Source: Bacillus zhangzhouensis
GTDB taxonomy: Bacteria; Bacillota; Bacilli; Bacillales; Bacillaceae
NCBI GenBank assembly: GCA_025809375.1
Contig: CP099514.1
Span: forward strand, 1,798,001 to 1,862,000
DNA length: 64,000 nucleotides
Reading direction: 5' to 3'
Each line of letters starts with the position of its first letter. The stretch's first letter is position 1. Below the pieces are notes generated by a model, which was not told the origin of the DNA, did not search any database, and saw only the letters and a program-made list of their open reading frames with translations. The translations under genes were made by a program, and so were the position numbers. This document shows, in pieces, positions 10,026 to 19,602 of the stretch.

Positions 10026-11300
10026 TTAAATCCAGCCTCTGAATCGAGAAGCTTCAGCCATTTTACGTACACCAACCATATATGCAGCAAGACGCATATC
10101 GATCCGGCGGTTTTGCGCCATTTCATAAATATTATTAAATGATTTCACCATCATATCTTCTAAACGAGTTTCAACTTCCTCTTCAGTCCAGTAAAACCCT
10201 TGGTTATTCTGAACCCATTCAAAGTAAGAAACAGTTACACCACCCGCACTCGCAAGCACGTCTGGAACAAGCAGTACACCACGATCTGAAAGAATTTTGG
10301 TTCCTTCGAGTGTCGTTGGGCCATTTGCTGCTTCTACGACAATTTTAGCTTTAATGTTTGCCGCATTATCCTCTGTGATTTGGTTTTCAATGGCTGCAGG
10401 TACTAAGATATCACAATCTAGCTCAAGCAGCTCTTGGTTTGTAATTGTATCGTTAAATAGTTTAGTGACGGTTCCAAAGCTGTCACGTCGGTCAAGCAAG
10501 TAGTCAATGTCTAGACCGTCTTCATCGTATAATCCGCCGTACGCATCTGAAATCCCTACGATTTTTGCTCCAGCATCATACATGAATTTAGCTAAGTAAC
10601 TTCCTGCATTTCCGAATCCCTGTACGACAACACGAGCTCCGTTAATGTCAATTCCTTTTTTCTTTGCCGCTTCTTTGATGCAGATCGTCACACCTTTTGC
10701 TGTTGCAGTATCGCGTCCGTGCGATCCCCCAAGAACAATTGGTTTTCCTGTAATAAATCCCGGCGAGTTAAACTCATCAATTCTAGAATATTCATCCATC
10801 ATCCATGCCATAATTTGAGAGTTCGTAAACACGTCTGGTGCTGGAACATCTTTTGTTGGTCCAACAATTTGACTGATGGCGCGAACATAGCCGCGGCTTA
10901 GTTTTTCAAGCTCTCTGAATGACATTTCTCTTGGATCACAAATAATACCGCCTTTTCCTCCGCCATAAGGAAGATCCACAATTCCACATTTTAAACTCAT
11001 CCAAATCGAAAGCGCTTTTACTTCTTTTTCCGTAACGTTCGGGTGGAAACGAATTCCGCCTTTTGTTGGACCGACAGCATCATTGTGCTGTGCGCGGTAA
11101 CCAGTGAAAATTTTCACCGATCCATCATCCATACGTACTGGAATTTTGACCGTTAATAGACGAATTGGCTCCTTCAGCAATTCATACACTTCCTGCGGAT
11201 ACCCTAATTTGTCTAGCGCTTTATGTATGACGGTTTGAGTTGACTTTAAAACATCTAGCTTATCTTCTGCGTTATGAGCGGCGTTTTGATCGGCTGCCAT
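10026..11300 (-). CDS. gudB: NAD-specific glutamate dehydrogenase GudB, active-type sequence
   Basis: Oxidatively deaminates glutamate to 2-oxoglutarate and ammonia. The 424-residue protein has the catalytic-lysine loop PYGGGKGG (residues 111-118), the upstream GPTKGGIRFHP substrate motif (77-87) and the NAD-binding GFGNAG motif near 225. Residues 91-100 read EKEVKALSIW with a single VKA. The cryptic B. subtilis 168 allele has a 9-base duplication giving VKAVKA at this point, so this copy looks enzymatically competent. A GGGGG purine run precedes the ATG. Confidence 0.95.
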   Translation of the reverse strand: MAADQNAAHNAEDKLDVLKSTQTVIHKALDKLGYPQEVYELLKEPIRLLTVKIPVRMDDGSVKIFTGYRAQHNDAVGPTKGGIRFHPNVTEKEVKALSIWMSLKCGIVDLPYGGGKGGIICDPREMSFRELEKLSRGYVRAISQIVGPTKDVPAPDVFTNSQIMAWMMDEYSRIDEFNSPGFITGKPIVLGGSHGRDTATAKGVTICIKEAAKKKGIDINGARVVVQGFGNAGSYLAKFMYDAGAKIVGISDAYGGLYDEDGLDIDYLLDRRDSFGTVTKLFNDTITNQELLELDCDILVPAAIENQITEDNAANIKAKIVVEAANGPTTLEGTKILSDRGVLLVPDVLASAGGVTVSYFEWVQNNQGFYWTEEEVETRLEDMMVKSFNNIYEMAQNRRIDMRLAAYMVGVRKMAEASRFRGWI

Positions 11301-11446
11301 TAAAATAAACCCCCTAGAAATCTTTCATGATCTACTGCTCCCTTTCAAGCAATAGTATACACCTTCGAACTGGTAAAGCAAAGGTAAAAAGCGTTTTTTA
11401 TCAAAATAAAATATCATCGTTTATAAATATAAAAAAGGATATAAAA

Positions 11447-11474
11447 AATACTGTTGTTTCATCACAACAGTATT
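11447..11474 (-). terminator. Terminator after ypbH
   Basis: Eleven-base-pair stem AATACTGTTGT / ACAACAGTATT with a six-base loop, followed on the minus strand by TTTTTTAT, 21 bases beyond the ypbH stop. Confidence 0.8.
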
Positions 11475-11495
11475 AAATATAATAGAAAAAAGTGA

Positions 11496-12074
11496 TTAAA
11501 AATACATTTGAATCGTTTTCACAGCATCTTCTTGCATGATCACTTTTCCATATTCTTTTAGCCGGTGAATGGTCAGTGTCGTAGGTGAACCAAACTCCGC
11601 TAAAATTGAAATGACTGTATCAGCAGAAAGTTCTCCAACATCATCCAGGCTGAGATAATATTGACCTTCATAATGATAAACTGTACCTCCTAAAAGTCCA
11701 ATGCGGCTTAAACTATGGGACAGTTGAATCACATCTTCAAACGAGGCAAACTGATAGAGCACATGCTTGCTCTCGTCGAGCTTGACTTGCATTTCAATAT
11801 AATCTTCCTCAAACTCATCATCAGCATCTTCCTGCTGACTCTTTGTGACAATGACGACCATCCCCTGCGCCTGAAGAGAAAATACTTCAACAGCAATCGG
11901 TCCATTCGCTTCAAAACCGAGCTCCTGATTCGCTTCGTTCATCATGTCTTTAAACAGCTGATGGACTTTGAACGAATCTTTCCAAAGGTCTTCTTTCGTA
12001 AGACCTCGGTCTGTCAGGTCATCTAGTGTGAGAAAAATTTTGATTTTATTATAATTCAGACGCTCCAGTCGCAT
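11496..12074 (-). CDS. ypbH: MecA-paralog adaptor protein YpbH
   Basis: Adaptor of the MecA family that binds the ClpC unfoldase and influences ClpCP proteolysis, competence and sporulation in B. subtilis. The 192-residue protein has the MecA-type N-terminal domain (MRLERLNYNKIKIFLT), a central acidic linker (QQEDADDEFEEDY, about 90-102) and the C-terminal domain that contacts ClpC. The start at 12072-12074 has CAGGAGGG 6 bases upstream; a 37-codon upstream extension is not supported. B. subtilis YpbH is 194 residues. Confidence 0.92.
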   Translation of the reverse strand: MRLERLNYNKIKIFLTLDDLTDRGLTKEDLWKDSFKVHQLFKDMMNEANQELGFEANGPIAVEVFSLQAQGMVVIVTKSQQEDADDEFEEDYIEMQVKLDESKHVLYQFASFEDVIQLSHSLSRIGLLGGTVYHYEGQYYLSLDDVGELSADTVISILAEFGSPTTLTIHRLKEYGKVIMQEDAVKTIQMYF

Positions 12075-12239
12075 AACGTTCCCTCCTGCCTCTTCTAAAC
12101 ACACATCATACTGTAGTATATGAGATGATGAGTCATAGGTTCTTAATTTTGTATTCAGTTTACACTGTGTCAAGACGGAAGACAAGCATGATGCTATGCT
12201 TACGGTGACTTTTATGGAAAATATTGAGGAGACCGCAAG

Positions 12240-13028
12240 TTAACGTGTTTTTAGAGGCATTAAATAGATCAAATGGGTTTCTGGTTCTGCTCCGAGACGC
12301 ATGGGAATTTTTGTTGTTCCGTAGCCATTACTAATGAGAAAGAACGCACCTTTGACCTGGCCTGTTCTTCCTTTTTCATACGGTCCAAATTTCCCAATTC
12401 GGATCTGTCCCCCATGCGTATGACCGCTCAGAACAAGATCGATTCCCTCTTCTTCACTCATCAAATGATGCACATCTGGATTGTGTGATAAGAGAATATT
12501 GACATCATCTTTCACAAATTCAGGTCGTATCGCTTCATAATCAGCTTTTTCAAGCCGTATATCATCAATTCCTCCTATTTTGATTCGCTGGCCTTCGAAA
12601 TTCCATACAACCGTTTCATTTTGCAAAGTCGTGACATCATATGCATGAAGAATCTCTTTTAACTTTTGCTGGTGTAGCTCATGATCATTATTTCCCCAAA
12701 CAAAATAAACCGGCGCAATCCTTGATAAACGTTTCACATTTTCTTCAATCCTTGCATAGGGTACACCTTTTTCTGCTAAATCTCCGCCAATTATCATCAC
12801 ATCTGGCTCTTCCTGTCTGACTTCTGCTAATAAAGTGTCACTTATGAGACGTCTGTGAGTATCAGAAATAAAGAAAATGACAGCAGGCCGGTCTGATTGA
12901 AGTGCTTCTATTGTAAAATAATGCTTTTTGATGTTGTTTTGTTTTGCCGTTTTTACCATTTTTGCCGTTACACACACACCTGTTGTAACAGCCGCAATGG
13001 CGGCAGTCAATCCGATGGCATATTTCAT
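12240..13028 (-). CDS. ypbG: Membrane-anchored calcineurin-like phosphoesterase
   Basis: A 262-residue predicted metallophosphoesterase, equal in length to B. subtilis YpbG. An N-terminal hydrophobic anchor (about residues 3-25) precedes the metal-binding blocks in order: SDTHRR, GGDLAEKG, WGNNDHE, SHNPDVHH and SGHTHGGQ. The substrate is unknown. The start at 13026-13028 follows AAGGGAG; a 110-codon upstream extension crosses the ypbF terminator and is rejected. It lies downstream of the ypbF terminator, so it probably has its own promoter or depends on readthrough. Confidence 0.88.
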   Translation of the reverse strand: MKYAIGLTAAIAAVTTGVCVTAKMVKTAKQNNIKKHYFTIEALQSDRPAVIFFISDTHRRLISDTLLAEVRQEEPDVMIIGGDLAEKGVPYARIEENVKRLSRIAPVYFVWGNNDHELHQQKLKEILHAYDVTTLQNETVVWNFEGQRIKIGGIDDIRLEKADYEAIRPEFVKDDVNILLSHNPDVHHLMSEEEGIDLVLSGHTHGGQIRIGKFGPYEKGRTGQVKGAFFLISNGYGTTKIPMRLGAEPETHLIYLMPLKTR

Positions 13029-13074
13029 CACAATGGCTCCCTTACATGTCTTTCTTTCATAAGACGATTGAATG

Positions 13075-13108
13075 AAAAAAGACGTTTCAACTGTTAAACG
13101 TCTTTTTT
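13075..13108 (-). terminator. Terminator after ypbF
   Basis: Stem AAAAAAGACGTTT / AAACGTCTTTTTT with an eight-base loop. Both arms are A/T extended, so it could also act from the plus strand. Confidence 0.8.
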
Positions 13109-13110
13109 TC

Positions 13111-13566
13111 TCATTTACTTTCATAGTAGAGATTAATGTCATATTGCTTCTGCATATAGTGAAAAACCGCCTCGCGCTCTTTCCACTGATTTGATTGCGG
13201 CCATAATTCTGTGCTTTTTTGTATAATTTCACATCTAAGCCGATGATATTCATCCTCAGCCTTTTCTTCTTTTTTCTTATAGTAATAAGAAGCATAAAAA
13301 GCAAAGACCTCAGCCATGATCCAAAACAGAAATACTTCATGACCAAGCAGTGCTGCAATCATGGCTTCCGGCTTAAGAGAACCGTCTCCCGCATTTGCCG
13401 TGATCACAAAATAAAACAAAAGAATGGTGAGTGATAAAAGGGCTGTCCATTGCCATCTTTTGCAGTGCTTGGCAAAACCCTCATATTTATGCTTTCTTTT
13501 GATCAATGTTTCCATCATCTTCTGTGTCGGCTGATCCATATATCGGCTGATTGCGTGCAATGTCAT
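13111..13566 (-). CDS. ypbF: Membrane protein YpbF (DUF2663)
   Basis: A 151-residue protein with two central hydrophobic segments separated by a short polar loop and a Lys/Glu-rich C-terminal half, resembling YpbF (DUF2663) of B. subtilis. Function is unknown. The start ATG at 13564-13566 is preferred because AGGGTG lies 8 bases upstream. A reading 17 codons longer (from 13617) begins with MKKHAHTY but has no recognisable ribosome binding site. It is downstream of ypbE and ends at a strong terminator. Confidence 0.72.
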   Translation of the reverse strand: MTLHAISRYMDQPTQKMMETLIKRKHKYEGFAKHCKRWQWTALLSLTILLFYFVITANAGDGSLKPEAMIAALLGHEVFLFWIMAEVFAFYASYYYKKKEEKAEDEYHRLRCEIIQKSTELWPQSNQWKEREAVFHYMQKQYDINLYYESK

Positions 13567-13630
13567 CACATACACCCTGTCCCTTTTTTCTACATATGTA
13601 TGTGCGTGCTTCTTCATTCATGTCAGGTGA

Positions 13631-14377
13631 TTAGTTTTCTAATGGAATATTCAGCACTTGACCACTGTACACGCTGTTACCTTTCAAATGATTATAGGCT
13701 CTAATTTTCTCTTCACCCGAACGGTTTTTGTAATACTTCATTGAAATTCGATACAGGTTTTCCTCTGGTCCAACAGTATGCTGCACGACACGAACTGGCT
13801 TTTCTTCCAGCTTCTTTTTCTCTTCGGCTTCTTTTCGTTTTTTCTCTTCCTGTTGCTTTTGCAGGGCTAGCTGCTGCTGTTCACGCTTTTTGGCCGCTTC
13901 GGCCCTTTCACGTTCTTTTTCTTTAGCTGCTTGTTCTTTTTTCTTCTCAGCTTTTTCTTTCGACCGCTGTTTTTCTTCAGCTTTCTTTTGCTTCTCATCA
14001 TCAGACGCATCCGCTTTATCAACGCTCGAGTCATTTTTCGCTTCGACAAGTGCTGACGGGACTGGGTCTGTGTCAGCACTTGATGTAGAATCAATATTAT
14101 ATACATCTTGATTTTTGTTAATTTCCTGTGACGCGTAGTAGATCAAAAGGAAAAACACCGTGACGACGATAATAGGAAAGATAATAGCCAGTGTTGTAAA
14201 CAATGGATTGCGCACCTTTTTAGTGCGCTGCTTTTTATATTCATGGAAATCTTCTCTTGAAGGAAAGTGAGAGTCATCTGAAGGCTGTACTTCTGCTTCA
14301 AAAATTTCCTCTGCATCATCGTCATGGATGTTTGTCAGCTGCTCCTTCTTTCTCTTCATTCTCGACATTTCTTCCAT
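13631..14377 (-). CDS. ypbE: LysM-domain membrane protein YpbE
   Basis: A 248-residue bitopic protein. It has an acidic cytoplasmic N-terminus (about 1-55), one membrane span (about 58-80, IIFPIIVVTVFFLLIYYA), a long Lys/Glu/Ala/Gln-rich region likely to be helical (about 110-190) and a C-terminal LysM domain (VGPEENLYRISMKYYKN) that should bind cell-wall glycan outside the membrane. Of two in-frame ATGs, 14375-14377 is chosen because GGGAGGG directly abuts the first and stands 6 bases before the second. It overlaps the end of ypbD. Confidence 0.85.
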   Translation of the reverse strand: MEEMSRMKRKKEQLTNIHDDDAEEIFEAEVQPSDDSHFPSREDFHEYKKQRTKKVRNPLFTTLAIIFPIIVVTVFFLLIYYASQEINKNQDVYNIDSTSSADTDPVPSALVEAKNDSSVDKADASDDEKQKKAEEKQRSKEKAEKKKEQAAKEKERERAEAAKKREQQQLALQKQQEEKKRKEAEEKKKLEEKPVRVVQHTVGPEENLYRISMKYYKNRSGEEKIRAYNHLKGNSVYSGQVLNIPLEN

Positions 14378-14963
14378 GTTCATCCCTCCCCCTATATTTC
14401 AAACGAATTTGACAAGCAAAGACTAAGTCAATGACAAAATGGGTCATGACAGGAACAAATAAATTCCCCGTCCACTCGTATAAAAGTCCTAAAAAAATAC
14501 TAATGGAAACCACAAGGATAAATAAGAGTATTTTTGATAAGTAGCGAAAGTGAAGGAGCGCAAACACAATACTGGCAATCTCCAATCCATATTGCTGTTG
14601 GACGATCCCTCGGAATAGAATTTCCTCTGAAAAGGCGATGAGCAGTGTTAGCCAAACAATATGCGGGATGCTGCGGTTTTTGAACATTTTTTCATTTAAC
14701 CCGCCATCATCATACATATGAGCAGGAAACACCTTCATGACAATCGCATCTACAATGATCACAAGCACAGCGCCGCCAATTCCATAAGTTAGTATCCGTA
14801 CATCATGAATCACCCAAAGGGATGTGAAATCTGTCCAATGATCAAACATAAATATACCTAGTAAAAAAGAAATGATCAGCATCAGCAGCTGCGTGAAATA
14901 CAGCTGTTCTACAACTTGTCGATCAGTTAATTTTTCAATGATTCGGCGATGTTGTTCAATCAC
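14322..14963 (-). CDS. ypbD: CPBP-family intramembrane metalloprotease YpbD
   Basis: A 213-residue polytopic protein of the CAAX-protease/bacteriocin-processing family. The expected motifs are in order: EEILFRG (EExxxR) near 110, FALLHFRY (FxxxH) near 130 and HFVIDLVF (HxxxD/B) near 180. The substrate is unknown. It starts with GTG (14961-14963) overlapping the recQ TGA as GTGA, and its 3' end overlaps ypbE by about 56 bases, so recQ, ypbD and ypbE look translationally coupled. Confidence 0.88.
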   Translation of the reverse strand: MIEQHRRIIEKLTDRQVVEQLYFTQLLMLIISFLLGIFMFDHWTDFTSLWVIHDVRILTYGIGGAVLVIIVDAIVMKVFPAHMYDDGGLNEKMFKNRSIPHIVWLTLLIAFSEEILFRGIVQQQYGLEIASIVFALLHFRYLSKILLFILVVSISIFLGLLYEWTGNLFVPVMTHFVIDLVFACQIRLKYRGRDEHGRNVENEEKEGAADKHP

Positions 14964-16468
14964 TGCTGCGCCTCTTTTGTCAGATGAAACATACGATCCA
15001 GCACGATCTTCCAGTGTTTCATTTCATTCAGCTCCAATGGTTGATCTTTTTTTTTGTAATCAGACAGGTCAAGTCCGCAAAAAGAGCAGCAGCTTCCAGA
15101 GGCTGCGGTCTCCGCTTGATCAAGCTGTTCGTAAAAGTATGATAACAGAGATTGTCTAAAGCAGCTATGATCTGTGATCCGCTTCTTAAATTGCCACACT
15201 TTTCTCAGTTTTTCTGTTTGTCTGTCCTGCAATTTCTCTTTTAATTTCATCAAGAGGACAGAAGGCTCGTTAGACTGATACATCCTGTAATAATGTATCA
15301 GCATTCTTGCACGTGTCTCCTGAAGCCCTGATTCCACCAATTGTTCACGTAATTTTTTTTCATCATTAGTCTGCATTTGTAACAGCCTAGATAAGCAGAA
15401 ATCAATTTCTGGATCATCAAACCCCTCTGCTTGTATTAAATGCTGTTGAACGTCCGCGTCCTCTTCTGTATATAAAAGAATGCTCACACTGTTTTTCCCG
15501 TCCCGTCCTGCTCTTCCAATTTCCTGCATAAATGCTTCAATTGACTGCGGCGGACTCATATGAATAACAAACCGTATATTCTCTTTATCAATTCCCATTC
15601 CAAAAGCACTTGTACAACAAATGAGATCAAGCTGTCCGCTGATAAATTGCTGCTGAATAAGCATGCGGTCTCCAGCATCCATTCCGCCATGGTAATACTC
15701 TACACGCTGATGGGCTTTTTGTTTCATAAAAAGCGCCATATCTTCTGTCATTTGCCGGGTCGGACAATAAATCAGACCGGGACCTTGCAGGAATTCCACA
15801 AGTTCAATGGCCCGTTTCTCTTTTGCTTCTTTCGTTTCGTGTGCTTCTTTGACTAATGCGATGTTTGGCCGGTTGACAGAATGAATATGAAAATCTGGAT
15901 GCTGCAATCTTAGCGTTTGCACGGTATCTTTTAGCGTTTGTTTCGTTGCTGTTGCCGTCAGTGCTAAGGCGACAGGATGACCTAACGCTTCTCTCCATTC
16001 TCCCAGCTTGGAATATTCCGGACGGAAATCATGTCCCCATTCAGATATACAATGGGCTTCATCGACGACGAACAGACCAATATGCATCAATTTGAGCTGT
16101 TCTAGCAGCACCTCTGACATTAATGCCTCAGGCGCGACGAATAAAAACTTATATGATGGCAAATGCCGAATGATATGCCGTCTCTCCTGAAAAGACAAGG
16201 TGCTGTTTAGCGCCGCCACTCGTTTTTCTCCGCGCATTTTCATTCGTTCGACTTGGTCCTCCATAAGCGATAACAGCGGCGAAATAACGAGAACTAATCC
16301 TTCAGTCATATAGCCGGGAATTTGATAGCAGATGGACTTCCCGCCGCCAGTAGGCAGCATGGCAACCGTATCTTTTTGATTCAGTACACTTTGAATAATG
16401 TCCTCTTGACCTGCTTTAAATGAGTCGTAACCAAAATATCGCATGAGCGTCTGATGAAGCTTATCCAT
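14960..16468 (-). CDS. recS: RecQ-family ATP-dependent DNA helicase (RecS)
   Basis: A 3'-to-5' DNA helicase of the RecQ family acting in recombinational repair. The 502-residue protein has motif I LPTGGGKSICYQ (about 39-50), motif II DEAH in VVDEAHCISEWGHDFRPEY (about 134), motif III ALTATAT, and motif VI QEIGRAGRDG. It has a C-terminal cysteine cluster (SCCSFCGLD) but no clear HRDC domain. Length matches B. subtilis RecS (about 496). It overlaps ypbB by eight bases, and the two form a conserved pair. Confidence 0.93.
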   Translation of the reverse strand: MDKLHQTLMRYFGYDSFKAGQEDIIQSVLNQKDTVAMLPTGGGKSICYQIPGYMTEGLVLVISPLLSLMEDQVERMKMRGEKRVAALNSTLSFQERRHIIRHLPSYKFLFVAPEALMSEVLLEQLKLMHIGLFVVDEAHCISEWGHDFRPEYSKLGEWREALGHPVALALTATATKQTLKDTVQTLRLQHPDFHIHSVNRPNIALVKEAHETKEAKEKRAIELVEFLQGPGLIYCPTRQMTEDMALFMKQKAHQRVEYYHGGMDAGDRMLIQQQFISGQLDLICCTSAFGMGIDKENIRFVIHMSPPQSIEAFMQEIGRAGRDGKNSVSILLYTEEDADVQQHLIQAEGFDDPEIDFCLSRLLQMQTNDEKKLREQLVESGLQETRARMLIHYYRMYQSNEPSVLLMKLKEKLQDRQTEKLRKVWQFKKRITDHSCFRQSLLSYFYEQLDQAETAASGSCCSFCGLDLSDYKKKDQPLELNEMKHWKIVLDRMFHLTKEAQQ

Positions 16469-17513
16469 TTGCTTTCACCATCCTTGTCAGTGCCAATCTT
16501 ATTTGAAAATAAGTAAATGGATGTTCGAGTTTTTCTTTAATCAGCTTCATTTTATTTGTTTGAAGCTCCCTGGCTACTGCATGAATGGCCTGCTGCTCTT
16601 CTTCGCTCACATACGGCTCTATTGAGAAGCTCGGTTCATGTATGGAAAGTTCGACAATATGGTCTTCGATTGTCGCTTTTTTTAATGAACGAATGTGAGC
16701 AATCTGATCAATATCAAAGCCTTTTTGCACAAGCTCGAGCGTTTTGTGAGTAGAGGTTGTTAACACGCGTTTGAATTCAAGGTCACCTATGAGCTGCTGC
16801 ATGATCTGTGCCTCACCTTTTTGGGCAGCATGAATAAAATAATGGAGGACATTCCAAAAAAGCAGGTACACATACCACACATCTTCTTTTAGCCACTCTG
16901 CCATTTGCTGATACGTACGCCCAATTCTTTCATTTGACGTCAATGAATAAACAAAAATCAGTGCCTCTTGATCATTTATACGGGTAAGGAGCTTGTCTAG
17001 TTCATGATGCAGCTGTTCTGCAAGCTTATTCTTTTGGTGATGCTGTTTCAAGAAGGATTTCGTCCAGCTTTGTACGGATACATCTCTTTGTATTGGGACA
17101 TATTGATGCGATCCAGCCATATGGTGAGAAAGCACTTGTATAAGTAACGAGAGCCTCATCCATAGTACCTTTGCTTTATCATGATATTTCGCACCATGAA
17201 AATAAGCGGGCATCGGTTTTTCTAAAAAATACTGGTTTAGCATACGCTGTCCTGCATCTGTAACAGTGAATGTCTCCCCTGTTTTTTTGATGTAGTGCTT
17301 TTTGTCCAGCTTTATAACAGAGCGATTCAGCTGATCCCTCGTAAACCCCGGGTAACAGCCGAAGTACTTTGAAAGCTGAAACAAACTAGCATCCTGTATG
17401 GTTTGTGATGATTTTTTCCCTTTAAAAAGATGGTAGACAGCACTTATGGAGCGTTCGCCGTTCAATTTAAATACGCTGTCCATTAACATGACATCCAAAT
17501 AATGAAGAGTCAT
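16461..17513 (-). CDS. ypbB: YpbB, helix-turn-helix protein paired with RecS
   Basis: A 350-residue cytosolic protein close to B. subtilis YpbB (352 residues). The C-terminal part (DQIAHIRSLKKATIEDHIVE) looks like the helicase-associated helix-turn-helix seen at the C-terminus of larger RecQ proteins, which fits its tight coupling (8-base overlap) to the short RecS helicase. The start at 17511-17513 has AGGTG about 10 bases upstream; a 38-codon extension upstream lacks a site. Function is otherwise inferred. Confidence 0.85.
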   Translation of the reverse strand: MTLHYLDVMLMDSVFKLNGERSISAVYHLFKGKKSSQTIQDASLFQLSKYFGCYPGFTRDQLNRSVIKLDKKHYIKKTGETFTVTDAGQRMLNQYFLEKPMPAYFHGAKYHDKAKVLWMRLSLLIQVLSHHMAGSHQYVPIQRDVSVQSWTKSFLKQHHQKNKLAEQLHHELDKLLTRINDQEALIFVYSLTSNERIGRTYQQMAEWLKEDVWYVYLLFWNVLHYFIHAAQKGEAQIMQQLIGDLEFKRVLTTSTHKTLELVQKGFDIDQIAHIRSLKKATIEDHIVELSIHEPSFSIEPYVSEEEQQAIHAVARELQTNKMKLIKEKLEHPFTYFQIRLALTRMVKANG

Positions 17514-17737
17514 TCGCCAAAGCACCTGTCTTCCTGACAAAATTCGAATATTTTCTCTCTTTATTTTAACAGATTTCATAGAAGAAGAAATGTTTAAACT
17601 ATATTTGTGGGGGAAAGTTATGAACAAACCCTTATGTGATAAGCATTCTCAATCACTTTACAGTTGAAATGTGAAATTAAAATCATTACAATAAGGTTTG
17701 AGGAAATTGTTTTTATCGGTGAAACTAAAAAGGTTAG

Positions 17738-18028
<291 letters not shown>

Positions 18029-18034
18029 TATAAA

Positions 18035-18053
18035 AGCCCCTTATGCAGGGGCT
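18035..18053 (+). repeat. 19-bp target-site duplication (left), also the fer terminator hairpin
   Basis: AGCCCCTTATGCAGGGGCT, a near-perfect palindrome. An identical copy is at 19603-19621, exactly flanking the insertion sequence. This left copy has lost the terminator T-run. Confidence 0.9.
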
Positions 18054-18155
18054 CAGGCTGTCGAGAAAATCTCGACAGCTTTATTTTTCCCCTTAAAGTT
18101 TCCATTCTCTCCCTTTATAATAGAGAAAAGCATATTAAAGGAAGGTGTTTTTCTC

Positions 18156-19508
18156 ATGTTCCACACTAGACATTCTTCTCAGCACGAAGCCGAATTTGTA
18201 TTGCTAGATCAACTGGTCGAAGAGGATCACCTGCTTCGTAAAATTGATCAGTACATTGATTTTTCATTTATCGTAGATAAAGTAAAACCATATTATAGCG
18301 AGAATAAAGGTCGTCCTTCACTTGATCCACTTATTTTGTTCAAAATGATGTTTATCGGATACCTGTACGGTATCCGTTCTGAAAGACAACTCGAAAAAGA
18401 AATTTACTATAACATGGCGTATAGATGGTTTTTAGGTTTGAACATCAATGACCCCGTTCCTCATCACTCGACCATTAGCTGGAATCGTCGGACTCGCTTC
18501 AAAGATACAACGATTTTTCAAGATATTTTTGATGAAATTGTGCTCCAAGCCATCAATCATGATATGGTAGGAGGCCGCGTTCTTTTTACTGATTCCACTC
18601 ATCTTAAAGCCAATGCCAATAAACATAAATATACGAGAAAAACGATTGAACAAGATACTCAGAACTATATAAATCATTTAGAAGAAGCGATCCAAGAAGA
18701 TCGGGTGGCACACGGAAAAAAGCCCTTAAAGATAAAGGAGGAGGTGAAAACAGAAAAAAACATCCGTCAAAGTAAGACTGATCCTGAAAGTGGCTATCTT
18801 TATCGTGAAAATAAACCGGAAGGATTTTTCTACCTGGACCATCGTACAACCGATATGAAGTTCAATATCATCACGGATGCCCATGTTACGCCCGGCAATG
18901 TCCATGATTCCGTTCCATATCTTGAACGATTGGATCACCAAATCGCCCGATTTGGTTTTCAAGTAGAAGCTGTTGCCCTTGATTCTGGTTATTTGACAAC
19001 GCCCATCTGTAAAGGTTTATCTGATCGTCATATTTTTGGTGTCATTGCACATAGACGCTTTCATCCAACAAGAGGATTATTCGAGAAGTGGAAATTCCAG
19101 TATGATTCTGAACATGATCATTACATATGCCCAAATGGTGAGAAGCTATTATATACAACAACTGATCGAAAAGGTTATAGGTTCTACAAATCAGACACTA
19201 AAAAATGCGTATCGTGTCCTTTCCTTGAGAACTGTACAAGATCGAAAAATCATCAAAAAGTGATCTCAAGACATGTATGGGAGGAACATAAAGAAAAGAT
19301 CAGACAAAATCGTCTGTCTGCCTTTGGAAAAGAGCTATATCAAAAAAGAAAAGAAAAAATAGAGCGAAGCTTTGCAGATTCAAAACAACTGCATGGGCTT
19401 CGCTACTGCCGGTTGAGGGGAAAACAAAATGTGAGTGAGCAAGTGCTTCTCACAGCTGCCTGCCAGAACATGAAGAAGATTGCCACACACCTAGCGAAGC
19501 TAGGCTAG
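18156..19508 (+). CDS. IS1182-family DDE transposase
   Basis: A 450-residue transposase. The N-terminal DUF772-type region (RPSLDPLILFKMMFIGYL and GIRSERQLEKEI) is followed by a DDE catalytic core (FTDSTHLKANANKHKY and ALDSGYLTT mark two acidic sites) and a late cysteine cluster (CVSCPFLENC). The ATG at 18156-18158 is chosen because AAGGAAGGTG lies upstream. The same frame is open further left across fer, but that stretch is out of frame with fer and is not coding. The gene ends inside a terminator-like hairpin. Confidence 0.92.
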   Translation: MFHTRHSSQHEAEFVLLDQLVEEDHLLRKIDQYIDFSFIVDKVKPYYSENKGRPSLDPLILFKMMFIGYLYGIRSERQLEKEIYYNMAYRWFLGLNINDPVPHHSTISWNRRTRFKDTTIFQDIFDEIVLQAINHDMVGGRVLFTDSTHLKANANKHKYTRKTIEQDTQNYINHLEEAIQEDRVAHGKKPLKIKEEVKTEKNIRQSKTDPESGYLYRENKPEGFFYLDHRTTDMKFNIITDAHVTPGNVHDSVPYLERLDHQIARFGFQVEAVALDSGYLTTPICKGLSDRHIFGVIAHRRFHPTRGLFEKWKFQYDSEHDHYICPNGEKLLYTTTDRKGYRFYKSDTKKCVSCPFLENCTRSKNHQKVISRHVWEEHKEKIRQNRLSAFGKELYQKRKEKIERSFADSKQLHGLRYCRLRGKQNVSEQVLLTAACQNMKKIATHLAKLG

Positions 19509-19514
19509 GTGTGT
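19485..19514 (+). terminator. Transposase terminator overlapping its stop codon
   Basis: Eleven-base-pair stem ACACACCTAGC / GCTAGGTGTGT spanning the TAG stop, followed by CCTTTTT. Confidence 0.65.
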
Positions 19515-19602
19515 GGGAGGCCTTTTTCATTAAATCTCATCCATCATAATTAAGATGGAATTAAAAAAGATTGTAGAAAAACATGAGTTTCTCTACAATC
19601 TG

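Larger units (their letters stand above)
18054..19602 (+). mobile_element. Complete IS1182-family insertion sequence
   Basis: A 1549-bp element with one transposase gene. The ends are imperfect inverted repeats: CAGGCTGTCGAGAAAATC on the left against CAGATTGTAGAGAAACTC read inward from the right (14 of 18 match). Each end is itself a hairpin (GCTGTCGAGA/TCTCGACAGC on the left, GATTGTAGA/TCTACAATC on the right). It is flanked by a 19-bp direct repeat that is the ferredoxin terminator palindrome. The intact gene, ends and target duplication suggest a recent insertion that may still be mobile. Confidence 0.93.

Noticed and set aside
13029-13358. Long N-terminal extension of ypbG
   Set aside because: It would include the ypbF terminator and overlap ypbF; the shorter start has a proper ribosome binding site and the B. 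subtilis length.
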